A stretch of 20,563 nucleotides of DNA from CAYLRU01 sp964386565. Lineage in GTDB: Bacteria > Desulfobacterota > Desulfobacteria > Desulfobacterales > UBA5616. Location: NCBI GenBank assembly GCA_964386565.1, contig CAYLRU010000048.1:1-20563 (forward strand), written 5' to 3'. Below, in pieces: positions 7,140 through 14,896 of this stretch. A program made the translations under genes and the position numbers. The first letter of the stretch is position 1, and every line of letters begins with the position of its first letter. The notes below the pieces were generated by a model. That model saw only the letters and a program-made list of their open reading frames with translations. It ran no database searches and was not told the origin of the DNA.

Positions 7140-8211
7140 TGGGAAAGCACATGATTCAAAAACAGAGCCCGGAATATGTACGGATGAGTCTGGCCGCCGC
7201 CATGACGCTTGGATTTAAACCCGGCCTTTTTTACCGCAATGCAACACTCCATTGCATCAATTTATTGCTGACCTACGATGACGGATGTCTCGCCAATTGT
7301 GCTTACTGCGGATTATCGGGCAATCGGCCGGGGAATTTCACCGATAAAAGCTTCATTCGTGTCACATGGCCCACCTGCGGCCTTGAGGATATCGAAAACC
7401 GCATATGGGCGTGCAGGGACAGGATAAAGCGGATATGCATATCAATGGTTACCCGAAAACGCGCTGTCCCGGATACCCTGAGAATTTGTGAAAAACTTAA
7501 AAACAGGCTTGATATTCCCATCAGTATTCTGGTTTCACCCACGGTCGTTAAACAGACGGATTTAATGGCGTTTAAAGACGCCGGTGCGGATAAAATAGGG
7601 GTGGCCGTTGACCTGGCTACGAAAGATCTTTTTGACCGGTACCGCGGAAAAGGTGTCGGCGGACCCCATCGGTGGACCCGGTACTGGGAGTGCCTGGATG
7701 AAGGCATGAAAATTTTTGGTGCCGGTAATGCCGGCCCCCATTTAATGACAGGTATGGGAGAAACTGAGAGGGAAATGTGTAACACCATTCAGCGGGCAAG
7801 GGATATGGGGGGAAGGACCCATCTGTTTTCTTTTTTCCCGGAAGCCGGATCAATAATGGAGAATCATGAGCCTCCTCCCATGGATCAGTACCGGCGAATA
7901 CAGGTTGCCCGATATGTGATCGACGAGGACATAACACGTGCCGATCGATTTGAGTTCAACCGGGCCCACCAGATTGTTCATTTCGGCATATCCCATGATC
8001 AGCTTAATCAGATTGTGGATTCAGGAGAACCGTTTCGGACCANNNNNNNNNNAGCGGAAAAGACGGAGAGGTCGCCTGTAACAGGCCTTATGCCAACTCA
8101 AGGCCCGGTCCGGATATTCGAAATTTTCCGTTTGTCCCGGATAAAAATGATATCCTGAGAATCAGGGAACAGATGGTTCAGGGAAGAGTTGAATCAGGTT
8201 CAAATAAATAA
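7136..8211 (+). CDS. lipS2: Radical SAM lipoyl synthase component, LipS1/LipS2 type (second of pair); interrupted by assembly gap
   Basis: The second radical SAM protein of the pair has its cluster motif at C51-LAN-C55-AY-C58, followed by GLSG as in biotin-synthase-like enzymes. It starts inside the stop of the preceding gene (ATGA), with GGGAGG just upstream. Ten N at 8043-8052 break the frame: read straight through, the protein would end at 8158 in nonsense. Reading the bases after the gap one frame over gives GKDGEVACNRPYANSRPG, then PDIRNFPF, and a stop at 8209-8211, clearly the genuine C terminus. The true gap must be 2 modulo 3 bases long. An 8-base gap restoring Ser-Gly-Cys would fit, supplying another Cys near the C terminus; that is inference. 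The gene is probably intact in the organism. LipS1 versus LipS2 naming is tentative. Confidence 0.75.
8043..8052. other. Assembly gap (10 N) inside the second LipS gene
   Basis: Ten consecutive undetermined bases. Frame analysis on both sides shows that their number does not equal the real missing length, so this is a scaffold placeholder and not a biological frameshift. Confidence 0.95.
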
Positions 8212-8370
8212 GAATTGATCCTGAATAAAAAATTTGCTTTATTTAATTTTTTGTTATATGGGTTTTCGGGAAACCGAGACGGAATCCAGGTTAACAATAC
8301 TACTGTATGTATCCTTTTACAAATTGTTCTGAGCCGATAATGTATATGATTATCAGATAGTGTCTGTCCG

Positions 8371-9876
8371 ATGGCGAAATATGTGTTAAAATACGAATTG
8401 CCGGTGATCCTTTTTGTCGTATGGCTTGTCGGATTTCCTTCAATAGCACACCCCAATACACTGCAGGATGCCTACTACCGTTTTGACCGGTGGGCGGCAA
8501 ATTTTGACCCCATGGGCAAAGCATTGGCGCCGTTGAATGAAATTTCAGGCCTGAAAGTAAGCGGCCTGCTGTATCAATGGAGTTTTTTTAATATTCATTC
8601 CGATGAAACAGTGGGATTAAGGGAGAAGGACTGGAGGATCCAGCAGGCGCAATTCCTGGGAGAAATCCACACACGGTACCAGTTCTCCCCGAAAATCGCT
8701 CTGGCTACCAAAATTCATTATCACTATGACGGCGTTTATGACTGGCAGTCGTCAAGCCTGTATGCAGACCATCCCAATGCCGAGAGGACCAATTCCTGGG
8801 ATCAATTTATCCGTGAGTTCTATCTTGATGTGGAGGTCGGAAACTGGTTCATGAAATTCGGCAAGCAGCAGCAGGCATGGGGAAAAATGGAAGGCCGATG
8901 GATGGACTTTATCAACAACCTGGATAAAAAAGACGGGCTCCAGGTCAGATCCTTTTTCTATAGCGAACTGCGCATACCCCTCTGGATGTCCAGCATTACA
9001 TATTCTTTTGGGAAGAGCAGTATACAATTTCTCTGGATACCGGATTTTGAACCCGAGCTTTCGCCTTATCCCGGATCTGTCTGGTATTCACCCTTGCGTT
9101 CCGATCCAAGAGAGTCAGTGCTTTACCGTGGCGATGCCCCTGAGCCCGGAACGGGTCTGGAAGATCACCAGTGGGCTGTTCGATTCGATACGAAAATAAA
9201 CCGGGCCACATGGTCCGTCGGTTACTTGTACGGGTTTTCACCGACCGAGACACGATTTATCAAAAAAGATCAAAACGGCCTTCTTTTTTATGATCCTGAA
9301 TATATCCGGTGCCATTATATCGGATCGGCTCTTGATTTTGCGCATGTTTTCAAAAATGCCCCGCTGATTCACAGGGTGCCCTTGGTATTCAGAGCGGAAG
9401 TTGTTTATAAAACCCACCAATATTATATGGATGCCGAGAAATGGGATCGGGTAAACAATATATTGGTATCTGATAATGGTTACACCAAAACCGATACCAT
9501 CCGCGGCGCGGTACAGTTTAGATTCTTTTTTCCCTCCAGGATTTTCTTCACCTATCAACCCATGTTTGGTTTTATTTGCGGATGGAAGGAAAGCTTGGGG
9601 AGGAATCGATGGTCTTTGGGACATTTGTTTATGGTGGGAAAATGGTTCGAAAGTTTTGAAAATAGGTTGAACCTGACGGTGTATACATTTTTAAATACTG
9701 GCGGACCGGTTAACAAATGGCAGGGCACAAAGACACAATTTGTTTTATCGTATCGATTTTCCGACTACATAGAGGGAAAACTCCACTATGTGGATTACAG
9801 CGGCGATCCCGGGGATATTTACGGGCAATATGATCTTTGGGATAATGTGGGGTGGGAGGTGGTATACAAATTTTGA
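8371..9876 (+). CDS. DUF1302-family outer-membrane beta-barrel protein
   Basis: This is a predicted outer-membrane protein of 501 residues. It begins with a Sec signal peptide (hydrophobic core about 10-24, likely cleavage after SIA at residue 26). The segment FGKQQQAWGKMEGRWMDF (163-180) resembles the DUF1302 signature of the type GRQxxxWGExxGLxxxDxxNP. Alternating aromatic strands fill the rest, and the chain ends WEVVYKF with the terminal Phe typical of barrels inserted by BamA. DUF1302 proteins usually sit next to DUF1329 genes, as here. They are thought to form channels or partners for hydrophobic or aromatic substrates; the substrate here is unknown. The ATG lacks a clear Shine-Dalgarno sequence. 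A generic porin is the alternative reading. Confidence 0.75.
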   Translation: MAKYVLKYELPVILFVVWLVGFPSIAHPNTLQDAYYRFDRWAANFDPMGKALAPLNEISGLKVSGLLYQWSFFNIHSDETVGLREKDWRIQQAQFLGEIHTRYQFSPKIALATKIHYHYDGVYDWQSSSLYADHPNAERTNSWDQFIREFYLDVEVGNWFMKFGKQQQAWGKMEGRWMDFINNLDKKDGLQVRSFFYSELRIPLWMSSITYSFGKSSIQFLWIPDFEPELSPYPGSVWYSPLRSDPRESVLYRGDAPEPGTGLEDHQWAVRFDTKINRATWSVGYLYGFSPTETRFIKKDQNGLLFYDPEYIRCHYIGSALDFAHVFKNAPLIHRVPLVFRAEVVYKTHQYYMDAEKWDRVNNILVSDNGYTKTDTIRGAVQFRFFFPSRIFFTYQPMFGFICGWKESLGRNRWSLGHLFMVGKWFESFENRLNLTVYTFLNTGGPVNKWQGTKTQFVLSYRFSDYIEGKLHYVDYSGDPGDIYGQYDLWDNVGWEVVYKF

Positions 9877-11285
9877 TGGATAAAAAGAAAACCAACCGGT
9901 TGTTCAGCAGAAGACAATTTATCTGTGACGGCCTGAAACAGGGCTTGGTTCTGGGCGCTGCCCCCGTATTTTTGTTTAAATCGAAAAGAAGCAATGCCGG
10001 CCTGTTGACGGATATGGAAAATAACAGGTTGACATCCGCCGGTGATAAAACATGGCGATTATCTTCCACATTCGGAAAAAATGAGCTGGAAGATTATCGA
10101 ATGGACCTGACACCCTGGAACCAAACCCCGAGAAACGCCAAATACCCTTACGTGGCTGCAAAGCTTGCGCCTCCTTATACCGCCACGGAAATTATTTACA
10201 TGCTGACGGTGGGCCAATATTTTCCTTGGTGGACCCATGAATCGCCGTTGGGCGGCATGATGATCAACAACCGGGGCGGGATTAACTATTACACCGGCCA
10301 AAGAGAGTTTTGGTCAGCGCTTACCCCCGATACACTGGCCGATTACCTGTATCAATGGCCGGAGGATACGGTCTATTTATGGGCCTGGGACAGGCTGTAT
10401 ACGCCGGTCAGATCAAGATGCGACAAGTTGCTCCAAAATGCCTATCGAACCGGAATCAACCACCAGAAGTATTCCAACAAATGGACATATTCCAGCTATT
10501 CCCAAAAAACGACACCAGAAGGCGAATCCCAGTATTGTGATAAATACTGGAACCGGGATTATACCTACGGAGACACCGTGATGGTGCCATGGTACTATAC
10601 CTGGCGGTTTTTGGGGACGGATACGTTGTATGAAGATGATGTGGTCAGATTCCCCGGAACACGGGATAATATTACCATCCGGGACTGGGATGAGAAGCCG
10701 CAGACGAGAAGTACAGCCTCCGTTAAAATCATGGGAGATGATTATCCCGCCTATACGGGAGACGGCGGGGTTCCCTGTTACGTGCTGGAAGGAATTGCAA
10801 ATCCAGACTTTATTACAATGAAATATCCAAAGGTCATTTTATGGGTGGATATGTATGCCTGCCGGGAAATTCGTCGGGAACGTTACGACAAGCACCATAA
10901 TCTTGCGGCTGTTATGGAAAGCCGGAACCGGCTGGAACTGAAAGATAAAGGGAAATGGGGATATTCCATCCTGATCCACCTTGCCTGGAATCTGGAAACC
11001 GATCATATGTCCGTCAATCACTATGACTTCCATCGGCCGCCGAAGACATTTTCAATTGATCCCGACAACCCGGAAAAATACTTCAGACCCAATCCGGTGG
11101 CCATGTGCAGCCAGATGTTTCCCGTAGCCACGAGTGCAATGGTTTTCAGGGATCCTGAACAATTTTATCTGCGTCCAAGACTGATGGCGGACAAATTTCC
11201 GGAAGACAGAAAAATAAACATCGAAAACAAGGTATTAAAACTTATCAAGGCCCAGGAACGGACGAACAGGCTGGTTTTTCTATAG
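9876..11285 (+). CDS. DUF1329-family protein with Tat signal
   Basis: This 469-residue exported protein is probably of the DUF1329 family, which has a LolB-like fold and lies in the outer membrane or periplasm. The N terminus shows a twin-arginine motif, SRRQFIC (11-17), before the hydrophobic stretch GLVLGAAPVFLF, so export of a folded protein is predicted. The family-like region includes YPKVILWVDMYACREIRRE and the following YDKHHNL, the part that in LolB-like proteins reports on the lipid-binding sheet. There is no lipobox cysteine. ATG 9876 shares its A with the stop codon of the DUF1302 gene, which indicates tight coupling; GTG 9852 is a longer alternative. DUF1302/DUF1329 pairs recur in proteobacteria, often with RND/MMPL exporters; no such exporter is seen here. 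Confidence 0.72.
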   Translation: MDKKKTNRLFSRRQFICDGLKQGLVLGAAPVFLFKSKRSNAGLLTDMENNRLTSAGDKTWRLSSTFGKNELEDYRMDLTPWNQTPRNAKYPYVAAKLAPPYTATEIIYMLTVGQYFPWWTHESPLGGMMINNRGGINYYTGQREFWSALTPDTLADYLYQWPEDTVYLWAWDRLYTPVRSRCDKLLQNAYRTGINHQKYSNKWTYSSYSQKTTPEGESQYCDKYWNRDYTYGDTVMVPWYYTWRFLGTDTLYEDDVVRFPGTRDNITIRDWDEKPQTRSTASVKIMGDDYPAYTGDGGVPCYVLEGIANPDFITMKYPKVILWVDMYACREIRRERYDKHHNLAAVMESRNRLELKDKGKWGYSILIHLAWNLETDHMSVNHYDFHRPPKTFSIDPDNPEKYFRPNPVAMCSQMFPVATSAMVFRDPEQFYLRPRLMADKFPEDRKINIENKVLKLIKAQERTNRLVFL

Positions 11286-11288
11286 CGA

Positions 11289-12761
11289 ATGAAGATGATG
11301 ATGAGCCCCCATTCACTTGATCAAATATTCAGGCCGGAAAGCGTGGCCGTTATTGGTGCGTCCAACGATACAACCAAATTTGGCGGGAGAATTCTGGAAA
11401 ACCTGGTGCGGTTCGGCTTTAAAGGAAAACTTTTCCCCATCAACCCGAAAGAAACGCAAATCCAGGGTTTGCGGACCTGGCCCGATATTCAGGCCGTGGG
11501 AGAAACCATTGATCTGGCAATCATTACGACCCCTAACCGGTTGGTCGTTCCGGCGGTGAAGGCCTGTGCGGAAATGGGCGTAAAAGGGGTGGAAATCTTG
11601 TCTGCCGGTTTTAAGGAAGCAGGAGAAGAGGGCGCAAAACTGGAATCCGAATTAATTTCCATCTCCCGGAAAAGCGGCATACGAATCGTCGGTCCCAATT
11701 GTTTCGGCATTTATTGTCCTGCCGGCGGGTTGACCCTTTTGCCCGGCGTTGATTTTTCCAGGGAAAGCGGATGCGTGGGTTTTATTTCGCAAAGCGGCGG
11801 CGGTGCATGCGACATCGTAAACATGGGGCAGGGCCGGGGGGTTCGATTTTCCGTTCTGGTCAGTTACGGGAACGGCTGCGATGTGGATGTGGTGGATCTG
11901 CTCAACTATTTTGAGCACGATGAAAACACCCGCGTAGTGGGCGCCTATCTGGAAGGGGTGACAGATGGCCGGACGTTTTTCAGGGCCCTGAAATCCTGTG
12001 CAGCCAAAAAGCCCGTGATCATTCATAAAGGCGGCCTGACCGAGCAGGGGAGGCGCGGCACCGTCGGCCATACCGGGTCAATGGCCGGTTCCCGTGAAAC
12101 CTGGGAAGCGGCGGTTAGATCTGCCGGGGCTGTTTCGGCCACCGATATTAAAGATTTAAGCGACTGTTTAATGGCATTTCAAGCCATGGGAGAATTTACG
12201 GGAAACGGTGCCGGTGTCCTGGCAGGAGGTGGTTTGCGGTGCGTGGAAGCCTTGGATGCGGCATCGGTCTTTGGGTTTGAAATACCAATGCTGGATGAAA
12301 AAACCGTTACCATGATGAAAACATTGCTCCCACCCTCCGGTGGTGCTGCGGGAAATCCGGCTGATCTGGCAAATCCGGGCATGCCCCCTGCCATCATCAT
12401 TCCCATCATGCAGGCGATGGCGGAAAAAGAGAACATCCATTTCCTGGTCCTGTACCAGCTTTTGTTTTACATGCTCAGCACTTTTTTAAAAGAGGCAAAA
12501 GAGAATAAAGATTTTGACCCGAAAATATTTGAATACCACAGGGCCATCGTTCCCGCCGCAAAAGAAATTTTCAATAAAACCGGCAAGCCCCTCATCGTCA
12601 TCATCCCTGAAATATCTTCCGATCCCGAACATTTTGAAGTGGAAAAAGGGAAATTAACCGTCCGGAAATTTTACACGGACCATGGCATCCCATGCTTTGA
12701 AACCGGGAACCAGGCGTTTTCCATACTGCGGAGACTTGTCGACTATTACACCCGGCGGTGA
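11289..12761 (+). CDS. Acyl-CoA synthetase (NDP-forming) alpha subunit
   Basis: This cytosolic protein resembles the alpha subunit of ADP-forming acetyl/acyl-CoA synthetases. It would make an acyl-CoA from acid, CoA and ATP, or run in reverse to conserve energy. The 490 residues contain a CoA-binding Rossmann domain (VAVIGAS at 19-25, FPINPK at 49-54), a succinyl-CoA-ligase-like domain (GPNCFG 135-140, FISQSGG 165-171) and the phosphohistidine loop GTVGHTGSMAG with His261. GNPADLANPG opens the last part. The ATP-grasp beta subunit is absent here and not fused, so a partner must be encoded elsewhere. The start is three bases after the DUF1329 stop; ATGs at 11295-11301 are alternatives. Placement after the outer-membrane pair suggests activation of a compound imported by it, which is inference. 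Confidence 0.87.
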   Translation: MKMMMSPHSLDQIFRPESVAVIGASNDTTKFGGRILENLVRFGFKGKLFPINPKETQIQGLRTWPDIQAVGETIDLAIITTPNRLVVPAVKACAEMGVKGVEILSAGFKEAGEEGAKLESELISISRKSGIRIVGPNCFGIYCPAGGLTLLPGVDFSRESGCVGFISQSGGGACDIVNMGQGRGVRFSVLVSYGNGCDVDVVDLLNYFEHDENTRVVGAYLEGVTDGRTFFRALKSCAAKKPVIIHKGGLTEQGRRGTVGHTGSMAGSRETWEAAVRSAGAVSATDIKDLSDCLMAFQAMGEFTGNGAGVLAGGGLRCVEALDAASVFGFEIPMLDEKTVTMMKTLLPPSGGAAGNPADLANPGMPPAIIIPIMQAMAEKENIHFLVLYQLLFYMLSTFLKEAKENKDFDPKIFEYHRAIVPAAKEIFNKTGKPLIVIIPEISSDPEHFEVEKGKLTVRKFYTDHGIPCFETGNQAFSILRRLVDYYTRR

Positions 12762-12874
12762 GGAAAACAGCAACCATCAATCGCCTGTAACAAAACTATT
12801 ATAAGGGGTCAGCGCTTCCAGGCGGATTCAGGAATGCCGTTTCTAAAAAAAAAGACGTGAAAGAAAAGATTTAA

Positions 12875-12903
12875 TTGACTTTATATCGATAATCGACTAC
12901 GGT
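12875..12903 (+). promoter_or_regulatory. Candidate promoter of padR-fetAB
   Basis: TTGACT (12875-12880), a 17-base spacer and TACGGT (12898-12903) lie just before the padR ATG at 12911, implying a leader of only a few bases. No Shine-Dalgarno sequence precedes that ATG, so the transcript may be nearly leaderless. ATCGAT/AATCGAC repeats in the spacer are a possible PadR operator. All of this is by eye. Confidence 0.35.
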
Positions 12904-12910
12904 TGCCGAT

Positions 12911-13243
12911 ATGAAGGACGAATTAAAAAAAATTACCCGGGAAATTCTCCTCGGCTTCTGGAAGGTCCACATCCTCCACCATGCAAATGAGGGGCCAGTC
13001 GTCGGCCAGTGGATGCTCCAGGAACTGCAGCATCATGGATACACGATAAGCCCCGGAACACTCTATCCATTGCTCAATAGGATGGAACGTCACGGGTGGC
13101 TGCGCTCTGAAGTGGATCCCGGGGCTGGTCCCCGCGCTCGAAAAAGCTATTACCTGACAGACCGGGGCCGGGAAGTTCTTGCGTTTCTACGTGAGCGTGT
13201 TGAAGAATTGAGGGGCGAAATCAGTGAAGACACCAACGACTGA
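12911..13243 (+). CDS. PadR-family transcriptional regulator
   Basis: This is a short DNA-binding repressor of 110 residues. It has the PadR winged-helix signature ISPGTLYPLLNRMERHGWL near residues 46-64 and the wing segment KSYYLTDRGREVL. The C-terminal helix used for dimerisation is short, as in PadR-s1 type members. PadR proteins usually repress neighbouring transporter or detoxification genes and are released by a small ligand. The stop codon lies inside the following ABC transporter gene (20-base overlap if that gene starts at GTG 13224), so autoregulation together with fetAB is likely. The ligand is unknown. Identification of the family is strong; target and effector are inference. Confidence 0.92.
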   Translation: MKDELKKITREILLGFWKVHILHHANEGPVVGQWMLQELQHHGYTISPGTLYPLLNRMERHGWLRSEVDPGAGPRARKSYYLTDRGREVLAFLRERVEELRGEISEDTND

Positions 13244-13937
13244 AACGACAATTTCCTTTCCGGGAAAGGCCGGTGCCACACGCAGGAGTGTTCCTGTGAT
13301 CGAGATGAAGGATATCCAGGTGCGATTTCAGGGAAAGATCGTCTTGGATGGCTTCTCCCTGCAGCTTTTTCCCGGAGAAAAACTCGTACTCACCGGAGAA
13401 TCAGGTCTCGGAAAATCGACCATCCTGCGGTGTGTTCTCGGTTTTGTCATTCCCGATGAGGGGGAGATTTTCATCCGGGGAAAGCGCCTGACGCCTGAAT
13501 CTGTATGGACATTGCGTACCCTTCTGTCATATGTTCCCCAGGAACCTGAACTTGGTGACGGGAAGTTGGATGAATGGTTCAGGGCCCCCTTTTCCTTCCG
13601 GGCAAACACGGGTCTCAGGAAAAATCTTGACCGGTTGCCCGGACTGCTCGAACGCTTCTCCCTTTCAGCAGAGCTGCTCCATAAGGAGGTAAGTGCTCTT
13701 TCAGGAGGTGAAAAGCAGCGGGCTGCCCTGATTTCCGCCATACTCCTCCAGAGGAAAATTTTCCTCTTGGATGAACCTACTTCAGCCCTTGACAGCAAGA
13801 ACGGGAAGAAAGTATTGGAATTTCTTTTTGCCATCCCGGACGCTTCCATCCTGGCCGTATCCCATGATCATACCTTTCTTGATTTGGCTGACCGGACCAT
13901 CGAACTCTCTCCAAAAGGCGAAAACAATGCAAACTGA
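13224..13937 (+). CDS. fetA: FetA-like ABC transporter ATP-binding protein
   Basis: This is the ATPase subunit of a two-gene ABC exporter of the FetAB (YbbL/YbbM) type, known in E. coli for iron efflux and oxidative-stress resistance. Motifs, numbered from GTG 13224: Walker A TGESGLGKST (57-66), signature LSGGE (159-163), Walker B IFLLDEP (179-185), H-loop His214. Length is normal for the family. GTG 13224 overlaps padR by 20 bases. A second in-frame GTG at 13296 is preceded by AGGAG at 7 bases and begins directly at the conserved part (VIEMKDIQVRF), so it may be the real start, giving 213 residues. The gene overlaps fetB by 11 bases. Substrate other than iron is possible, because the PadR neighbour is unusual for iron control. 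Confidence 0.85.
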   Translation: MKTPTTETTISFPGKAGATRRSVPVIEMKDIQVRFQGKIVLDGFSLQLFPGEKLVLTGESGLGKSTILRCVLGFVIPDEGEIFIRGKRLTPESVWTLRTLLSYVPQEPELGDGKLDEWFRAPFSFRANTGLRKNLDRLPGLLERFSLSAELLHKEVSALSGGEKQRAALISAILLQRKIFLLDEPTSALDSKNGKKVLEFLFAIPDASILAVSHDHTFLDLADRTIELSPKGENNAN

Positions 13938-14721
13938 AGATATCAGCATCTGGGCCCTGGCCTCGTATTACACCCTGTTCATCATTCCTTTCGGGATGAT
14001 GGTCTGGCTGCGCATCCCGATCATCGGGAAAACGCTTTTTGCCGTGGCAAGGATGACGCTCCAGTTACTTTTTGTGGGGTTTTACCTCCAGATCGTCTTT
14101 AAATTGAATAATGCCTGGATCAACAGTCTGTGGCTGGTAGTCATGGTCGTGGTGGCTGACCTTTCCATTGTCAGGGGATGCGGGCTTAATCTACGCAGAT
14201 TCGTTTTTCCTCTTTTCATCGCCCTGGTGGGAGGCACGGCAGTGCCCTTGCTTGCCTTTGTTGGTCCTTTGCTCAACAGGCCCACTCTCATGGATGCCCA
14301 GTATGTGATCCCCATTGGCGGCATGATTCTGGGCAATTGCCTAAGGGCGGATATTATCGGCATCAGGAGTTTTTATGAGGTTATGAGGCAACGTGAAAAA
14401 ACCTTCCTCCACACCCTTTCACAGGGTGCACGTTTGAACGAAGCAATTCGGCCGTATCTGCGCCAAGCCTGTCAGGCGGCACTCCTGCCGACCGTTGCCA
14501 CCATGGCCACCATCGGCCTGGTCGCCCTGCCCGGCATGATGACGGGGGTAATTCTCGGGGGCACCGATCCGATGACGGCCATCAAGTATCAAATCGTTAT
14601 CATGATCGCCATTTTTACTGGAACCGCCATCACGGTGATTTTGGCGATCCTGATGAGCGTCAAGGGCAGTTTCAACCCGTATGGTGTCCTTGATCCCCTG
14701 GCCTTGCGTTCCAAGGCTTAA
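13927..14721 (+). CDS. fetB: FetB-like ABC transporter permease (UPF0014)
   Basis: This is an inner-membrane permease of the UPF0014/FetB family, 264 residues with about seven hydrophobic helices. Family motifs are present: IPIGGMILGNCLRADI around the middle and LPGMMTGVILGGTDPMTAIKYQ in the last third. It should form the transmembrane part of the exporter with the preceding ATPase. An upstream in-frame start exists inside fetA at 13771, but ATG 13927, which overlaps the fetA stop by 11 bases, gives the expected N terminus (about 10 residues before the first helix). Iron efflux is known for the E. coli homologue; here the substrate is inferred from family only. The gene ends convergently with the acyl-CoA synthetase gene on the other strand. 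Confidence 0.88.
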   Translation: MQTEDISIWALASYYTLFIIPFGMMVWLRIPIIGKTLFAVARMTLQLLFVGFYLQIVFKLNNAWINSLWLVVMVVVADLSIVRGCGLNLRRFVFPLFIALVGGTAVPLLAFVGPLLNRPTLMDAQYVIPIGGMILGNCLRADIIGIRSFYEVMRQREKTFLHTLSQGARLNEAIRPYLRQACQAALLPTVATMATIGLVALPGMMTGVILGGTDPMTAIKYQIVIMIAIFTGTAITVILAILMSVKGSFNPYGVLDPLALRSKA

Positions 14722-14896
14722 ATCTGAAATTCCGGGGAATCTTGGGGGTATTGGACAAACTCTGTAATGCAAGAATTATTTGAATATCAAAAACCAGAGT
14801 GCCATGCCGCGGCAAACAGGACTGGATGCGCCAATCCGCATCAGCGTTGGGGTGGATGTCGATTATATTGTCGAAAGGAGTGTGCTGTCGCTTTGC

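Noticed and set aside
8053..8158. C-terminal extension of the second LipS protein read straight through the N gap
   Set aside because: The residues are not protein-like for the family, while the neighbouring frame gives a coherent conserved C terminus to 8211.
8256..8275. Small hairpin GGTTT-TCGGG-AAACC after the lipoate operon
   Set aside because: A 5-base stem without a following T-run is too weak to call a terminator.
13771..13926. Upstream extension of fetB
   Set aside because: It lies inside fetA coding sequence; ATG 13927 gives the expected permease N terminus.
14805..14814. 10-base palindrome TGCCGCGGCA between fetB and the convergent synthetase gene
   Set aside because: Too short and without a loop or T-run to act as a terminator; could be chance.
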